Source: Burkholderiales bacterium (GTDB lineage Bacteria; Pseudomonadota; Gammaproteobacteria; Burkholderiales; Usitatibacteraceae). From it: a stretch of 10,936 bases of DNA. The stretch spans positions 1-10,936 of the forward strand of contig JAICTR010000050.1 in NCBI GenBank assembly GCA_025936275.1, given 5' to 3'. Below the pieces are notes generated by a model that was not told the origin of the DNA, searched no databases, and was given only the letters and a program-made list of their open reading frames with translations. This document shows, in pieces, positions 7,812 to 10,936 of this stretch. Made by a program: the position numbers and the translations under genes. Position 1 is the first letter of the stretch. Each line of letters starts with the position of its first letter.

Positions 7812-7835
7812 GATGATGGCCGGCGTCCGACTCCG

Positions 7836-9110
7836 ATGAGCCTCGACTTGCCGGGCATCGCCCCGGTCCTCACCGTGACCGAGCTCAACCGGCGCGTGCG
7901 CGCGTTGCTCGAGAACCGCTTCGAGATGCTGTGGGTGTCGGGCGAGCTTTCGAACGTGAAGCGCGCGGCCTCGGGCCACTGGTATTTCTGCCTCAAGGAC
8001 CCGGCCGCGCAGATCGAGTGCGCCATGTTCCGCGCCCGCGCCCAGTTCCTCGACTTTCGTCCGGCCGACGGCCTGCGCGTGGAAGTGCGCGCGCGCGTGA
8101 CGCTCTACGAGCCGCGCGGCAACTACCAGCTCGTGGTCGAGGAGATCCGCAAGGCAGGCCTCGGCGCCCTGTACGAGGCCTTCGAGAAGCTGAAGGCGAA
8201 GCTCGAGGCCGAGGGCCTCTTCGATCCGGTACGCAAGCGCCCGCTACCTGCGTTCGCGCGCGCGATCGGCATCGTGACATCGCCCGCCGCCGCGGCCCTG
8301 CGCGACGTGCTCACGACGCTCGTGCGCCGCGCCCCGATGGTGCCGGTGGTGCTCTATCCCGCGCAGGTACAGGGCGAAGGCGCCGGCGCGCAGGTCGCGC
8401 GGGCGATCGCGCTCGCCAATGCGCGCGCCGAATGCGACGTGCTGATCGTCTGCCGCGGCGGCGGCAGCCTCGAGGACCTGTGGGCCTTCAACGAGGAAGT
8501 CGTCGCCCGCGCGATCTTCGCCTCGCGGCTGCCGGTGGTGAGCGGCGTGGGACACGAGACGGATTTCTCGATCGCCGATTTCGTGGCCGACCATCGCGCG
8601 CCCACGCCGACCGCGGCCGCGGTGGCGGCGAGCCCCGATCGCGCCGCGCTCGCCGAGCAGGTGGCCGAGCTCAAACGCTGCCTCACCCGCGACCTGCGGC
8701 GCATCGTGGAGACCGCCGCGCAGCGCCTGGACGGCCTCGCGCGCCGGCTGCTCACGCCCGCGCAGCGCATCGCGCACGATCGCGAGCGCCTCGCGCAGCA
8801 TGCGCGCCGGCTCGCCCGGGCTCTCCCCGACCTCGAAGCCGCGCGCCGCGAGCTGGAGCGCAAGGCGCGGCGCATGGCGAGCGCCGGCCGGCGCAGCGCG
8901 CTCGATCGAACGCGCCACCTCGCCGCGCTGCGCGCCTCGCTCGGCCACCTCGATCCCACGCAGGTGCTCGGGCGCGGCTACAGCATCGTGCGCGACCGCG
9001 AGGGCCACGTGGTGCGCTCGGGCGCGGCGCTCGCGCGCGGCGACGCGCTGGAGATCGCGTTCGCCGAAGGCGGCGCGGATGTCACCGTGGAGCGCACGCG
9101 CGGCGATTGA
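7836..9110 (+). CDS. xseA: Exodeoxyribonuclease VII large subunit
   Basis: XseA with XseB degrades single-stranded DNA from both ends in repair and recombination. The 424-residue protein has an N-terminal OB fold at about 8-105 (LTVTELNRRVRALLENRFEMLWVSGELSN, then GHWYFCLKD) and the catalytic domain with GIVTSPAAAALRDVL at 145-159, CRGGGSLEDLWAFNEE at 206-221 and GVGHETDFSIADFVADHRAPTPTAAA at 237-262. A long Arg/Ala/Leu-rich coiled-coil region at about 270-385 follows, and a C-terminal LGRGYSIV motif. TSP-AA replaces the more usual TSP-TGA. The ATG at 7836 gives the standard N-terminus. The frame is open 240 nt further back but encodes low-complexity sequence. No strong ribosome site is visible. 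The small subunit xseB is not in the window. It converges with miaA 24 bp apart. Confidence 0.97.
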   Translation: MSLDLPGIAPVLTVTELNRRVRALLENRFEMLWVSGELSNVKRAASGHWYFCLKDPAAQIECAMFRARAQFLDFRPADGLRVEVRARVTLYEPRGNYQLVVEEIRKAGLGALYEAFEKLKAKLEAEGLFDPVRKRPLPAFARAIGIVTSPAAAALRDVLTTLVRRAPMVPVVLYPAQVQGEGAGAQVARAIALANARAECDVLIVCRGGGSLEDLWAFNEEVVARAIFASRLPVVSGVGHETDFSIADFVADHRAPTPTAAAVAASPDRAALAEQVAELKRCLTRDLRRIVETAAQRLDGLARRLLTPAQRIAHDRERLAQHARRLARALPDLEAARRELERKARRMASAGRRSALDRTRHLAALRASLGHLDPTQVLGRGYSIVRDREGHVVRSGAALARGDALEIAFAEGGADVTVERTRGD

Positions 9111-9115
9111 GCCGC

Positions 9116-9158
9116 GTCATTCGCGCGCACGCCGTCATTCCGGCGCACGCGCGAATCC
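9116..9158. repeat. REP-like palindromic element between xseA and miaA, possible two-way terminator
   Basis: GTCATTCGCGCGCAC (9116-9130) and GTCATTCCGGCGCAC (9134-9148) are direct copies 18 bp apart. The same stretch is also an imperfect palindrome: 16-nt arms at 9119-9134 and 9141-9156 with two mismatches and a 6-nt loop. On the minus strand it reads GGATTCGCGCGTGCGCCGG then AATGAC, the form of the widespread proteobacterial GGATTCCCGC...GCGGGAATGAC repeats. It lies at the meeting point of convergent xseA and miaA and could stop transcription both ways, though no U-tract is present. Its left part lies beyond miaA and its right part codes the miaA C-terminus. Confidence 0.7.
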
Positions 9159-10103
9159 ACCCGTCTCCACGAATCGCCGCACGCGCTCGATCACCGCTCG
9201 ATCGACATCGGGCCGCAGGGCATCGAAGCGCTCGAGCGCCGGCGTCCCCGGTTTGCTTCCCATCGCGCGCAGCCACGTGAGCTGGCGCTTGGCGAGCTGC
9301 CGCGTCGCCGCGACGCCGCGCGCCTCCAGCGTCGCCAAGGGCGCGCGGCCCTCCAGCGTCTCCCACGCCTGCCGGTATCCCACGGTGCGCATCGAGGGCA
9401 TCGCCGCCTGCAGCGGGAAGCGCGCGCGCAGGCCTTGCAGCTCGTCCACGAGACCGGCCGCGAGCATCGCGCGAAAACGTCCGGCGATGCGCGCATGCAG
9501 CACCGATCGATCCGACGGCTCGAGCGAGAGCGCGAGTCCCTCGAAGCGCAGCGCGCGCGCGGCGGCGGCGCGGTGGTGCGTGGAAAGCGGGACCCCGGTG
9601 TGCTCGTGCACCTCGAGCGCGCGCTGGATGCGCTGCGCGTCGCCGGGCTCGATGCGCGCGGCGGCGGCTGGATCGCGGCGCGCGAGCTCGGCGTGCAGTG
9701 CGGGCCACCCCTCGCGCGCTGCGCGCGCCTCGATCCGTTCGCGGATCCCCGGCTGCGCGGACGGAAGGTCCGCGAGCCCGCCGAAGAGCGCGCGGAAGTA
9801 GAGCATCGTGCCGCCCGCCACGATCGGAAGCCGGCCGCGCGATTCGATCGCCGCCATCGCGCGCTCCGCGTCCGCGACGAAGCGCCCTGCCGAGTACGCT
9901 TCGGTGGGATCGACGATGTCCACCAGGTGATGCGGCACGCGGGCGAGCGTCGCGCGGTCGGGCTTCGCCGTGCCGATGTCCATGCCGCGATAGACCTGCG
10001 CCGAATCGACGCTCACGATCTCGGCGGGAAAGCGCGCGGCGAGCGCGAGGGCGGCCGCCGTCTTGCCGCTCGCCGTCGGGCCGAGGAGGAAGACCGCCTT
10101 CAC
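9135..10103 (-). CDS. miaA: tRNA dimethylallyltransferase
   Basis: MiaA transfers a dimethylallyl group to A37 of tRNAs reading UNN codons, giving i6A and PPi. The 322-residue protein has the P-loop GPTASGKT at 8-15, DSAQVYRGMDIGTAKP at 33-48 (tRNA and catalytic Asp region), HHLVDIVDPTEAYSAGRF, AGGTMLYFRAL and a late MRTVGYRQAWETLEG with RQLAKRQLTWLR. The start is GTG at 10103, which overlaps the mutL stop codon as GTGA, so translation is coupled. The frame runs upstream but that part lies inside mutL and lacks family features. The last eight codons and the stop come from a REP-like repeat. The hfq gene that follows miaA in gammaproteobacteria is absent here. Confidence 0.97.
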   Translation of the reverse strand: MKAVFLLGPTASGKTAAALALAARFPAEIVSVDSAQVYRGMDIGTAKPDRATLARVPHHLVDIVDPTEAYSAGRFVADAERAMAAIESRGRLPIVAGGTMLYFRALFGGLADLPSAQPGIRERIEARAAREGWPALHAELARRDPAAAARIEPGDAQRIQRALEVHEHTGVPLSTHHRAAAARALRFEGLALSLEPSDRSVLHARIAGRFRAMLAAGLVDELQGLRARFPLQAAMPSMRTVGYRQAWETLEGRAPLATLEARGVAATRQLAKRQLTWLRAMGSKPGTPALERFDALRPDVDRAVIERVRRFVETGGFARAPE

Positions 10104-10936
10104 CGCCCCCGCATGAAGAGCCGGTCGAGCTCCGCCATGCCGAACTGCACCCAGGTCGGACGCCCGTGGTTGCAGCTGCCTGCGCGCTCGGTCTGCTCCA
10201 TCTGCCGCAGGAGCGCGTTCATCTCGGGAAGCGTGAGGCTGCGATTGGCGCGCACCGCCCCGTGGCACGCCATGGTGGAGAGGAGCTCGTTGCGCCGCTC
10301 GACGAGCACGCGGCTCCCGCCGTATTCGCGCATCTCCGCGAGGACGGAACGCAGCAGGCCCGTGGCATCGAGATCCGCGAGGAGCGCCGGCACGGCGCGG
10401 ATCATGAGCTCGCGCGGGCCGGCGGCCGCGACATCGAATCCGAGGTGCTCGAGCGCTTCGCGTCCCGCTGCGGCGTCCTCGATCTCCTCCGCGGTCGCGG
10501 TCATCGCCACCGGCACGAGCAGCGGCTGCGAAGGGAGCGTCGCGGCATCGAGCGCCTGCTTGAGGCCTTCGTACACGATGCGCTCGTGGGCGGCGTGCAT
10601 GTCGACGAGCACCAGCCCGGCCGCATTCTGCGCGAGGACGTAGACGCCGTGCAGTTGCGCGAGCGCGTAGCCGAGCGCGGGCGGACCCGATTCGACCGGA
10701 GCCGCGGCGAGCTCGGCGCGCCGCTCGTCGGCGAGCGCCGTCGCGAAGAGCGCCTGGTATGCGGCGGTCGGCTGGGCGACGGCGAGCGGCTGCTGCTCGA
10801 AGATCGGGGTCAGACCCCCATTTCCGCTGGCCGCGGAAGCGGACTCCGCGCTCGGGAATGGGAGTCTGACGCCGATTTTCGCATCGCCCAGCGCCCGCGA
10901 GAGCGCGTGGAACACGAACTGGTGCACCGCGTTCGA
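10100..10936 (-). CDS. mutL: DNA mismatch repair protein MutL, C-terminal part (5' end beyond window)
   Basis: MutL links mismatch recognition by MutS to strand cutting and unwinding. The frame is open to the right edge, reading SNAVHQFVFHALSRAL, which matches the end of the conserved N-terminal ATPase/transducer region, so roughly 278 residues of the C-terminal part are present. After a short linker comes the dimerisation domain, with VLVDMHAAHERIVYE (DMHAAHERIVYE at 10568-10603) fitting the endonuclease motif D-Q-H-A-x2-E-x4-E except Met for Gln, ACHGAVRA at 10247-10270 and CNHGRPT at 10154-10174 (usually CPHGRPT). E. coli MutL lacks this motif, so a nicking-type MutL is predicted. A REP-like element sits in frame in the linker. 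The gene is translationally coupled to miaA. Confidence 0.96.
   Translation of the reverse strand, partial: SNAVHQFVFHALSRALGDAKIGVRLPFPSAESASAASGNGGLTPIFEQQPLAVAQPTAAYQALFATALADERRAELAAAPVESGPPALGYALAQLHGVYVLAQNAAGLVLVDMHAAHERIVYEGLKQALDAATLPSQPLLVPVAMTATAEEIEDAAAGREALEHLGFDVAAAGPRELMIRAVPALLADLDATGLLRSVLAEMREYGGSRVLVERRNELLSTMACHGAVRANRSLTLPEMNALLRQMEQTERAGSCNHGRPTWVQFGMAELDRLFMRGR
10799..10880. repeat. GGGGTCAGACCCC-type palindromic element inside the mutL linker
   Basis: AGATCGGGGTCAGACCCCCA at 10801-10820, continuing TTTCCGC, is matched in reverse at 10854-10880 by GGGAATGGGAGTCTGACGCC continuing GATTTTC, with about four mismatches over 26 positions. Between lie TTCCGC-TGGCC-GCGGAA and GCGGA-C-TCCGC. 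The whole forms a foldback of about 80 bp. From memory, GGGGTCAGACCCC palindromes are common dispersed repeats in betaproteobacteria, often near REP-associated transposase genes. It occupies 27 codons (KIGVRL to LTPIF) with no frame break. Confidence 0.7.

Larger units (their letters stand above)
7252..7835. other. 584-bp intergenic region between divergent exbB and xseA
   Basis: No convincing gene or RNA gene is visible. From left to right the region holds a candidate exbB promoter (7285-7313), scattered weak DnaA-like 9-mers (7304-7312 and 7319-7327), a tight DnaA-box cluster (7501-7535), a 21-bp palindrome (7584-7604), an IHF-like site (7622-7634), an 11-bp long-range inverted repeat (7645-7739) and three 22- to 23-bp direct repeats ending 25 bp before xseA. 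The part from 7565 to 7650 is markedly more AT-rich than its surroundings. No good promoter for xseA was recognised. Confidence 0.7.

Noticed and set aside
7596..7835. 80-codon in-frame extension before the xseA ATG
   Set aside because: Starts from TTG, crosses the palindrome and the 22-nt repeats, is Pro/Arg/Ser-rich without similarity to XseA, and the ATG at 7836 already gives the complete OB-fold start.
7931..9280. 449-codon open frame overlapping xseA on the same strand
   Set aside because: Shifted-frame product dominated by Arg, Ala and Gly; xseA in the other frame carries all family motifs.

Overview
The window is ordinary-looking chromosomal DNA from a high-GC Gram-negative bacterium, most likely a betaproteobacterium. 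The evidence is the lipid A and KDO genes (outer membrane), the gene order exbB-exbD-lpxK-Trm112-kdsB-adk facing away from xseA, and protein motifs of betaproteobacterial type. The genus cannot be read from the sequence. No RNA gene, complete insertion sequence, CRISPR array or phage gene was seen.

Layout. A minus-strand block of eight genes runs from exbB (about 7251) down to hppA (19): exbB, exbD, lpxK, a Trm112-like gene, kdsB, adk, a PPi-type phosphofructokinase gene (pfp) and hppA. The first five are overlapping or tightly packed. Only a 135-bp gap holding a double inverted repeat separates kdsB from adk-pfp-hppA. A 584-bp intergenic region (7252-7835) then holds a DnaA-box cluster, an IHF-like site, a 21-bp operator-like palindrome and 22-bp direct repeats. 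xseA (+) follows. It converges on miaA and mutL (both minus, coupled by a 4-bp overlap); mutL runs off the right edge.

How the genes fit together. ExbB/ExbD form an inner-membrane proton-driven motor of unknown client. LpxK phosphorylates lipid A and KdsB activates KDO, so the middle of the block serves outer-membrane lipopolysaccharide. Adk, the PPi-dependent phosphofructokinase and the proton-pumping pyrophosphatase form an adenylate/pyrophosphate energy unit like the pfp-hpp pair known in methanotrophs. KdsB releases PPi, which this unit could recycle. xseA, mutL (DNA repair) and miaA (tRNA modification) are housekeeping genes.

The most unusual content lies in the repeats and the large intergenic gap. 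Three different REP-like palindromic families appear: a CCCTCTCCC/GGGAGAGGG type at both ends of the adk-pfp-hppA unit, a GTCATTCC...GGAATGAC type that supplies the end and stop codon of miaA, and a GGGGTCAGACCCC type sitting in frame inside the mutL linker. The exbB-xseA gap resembles the DnaA-control loci datA/DARS of E. coli. I found no entirely new multigene system.
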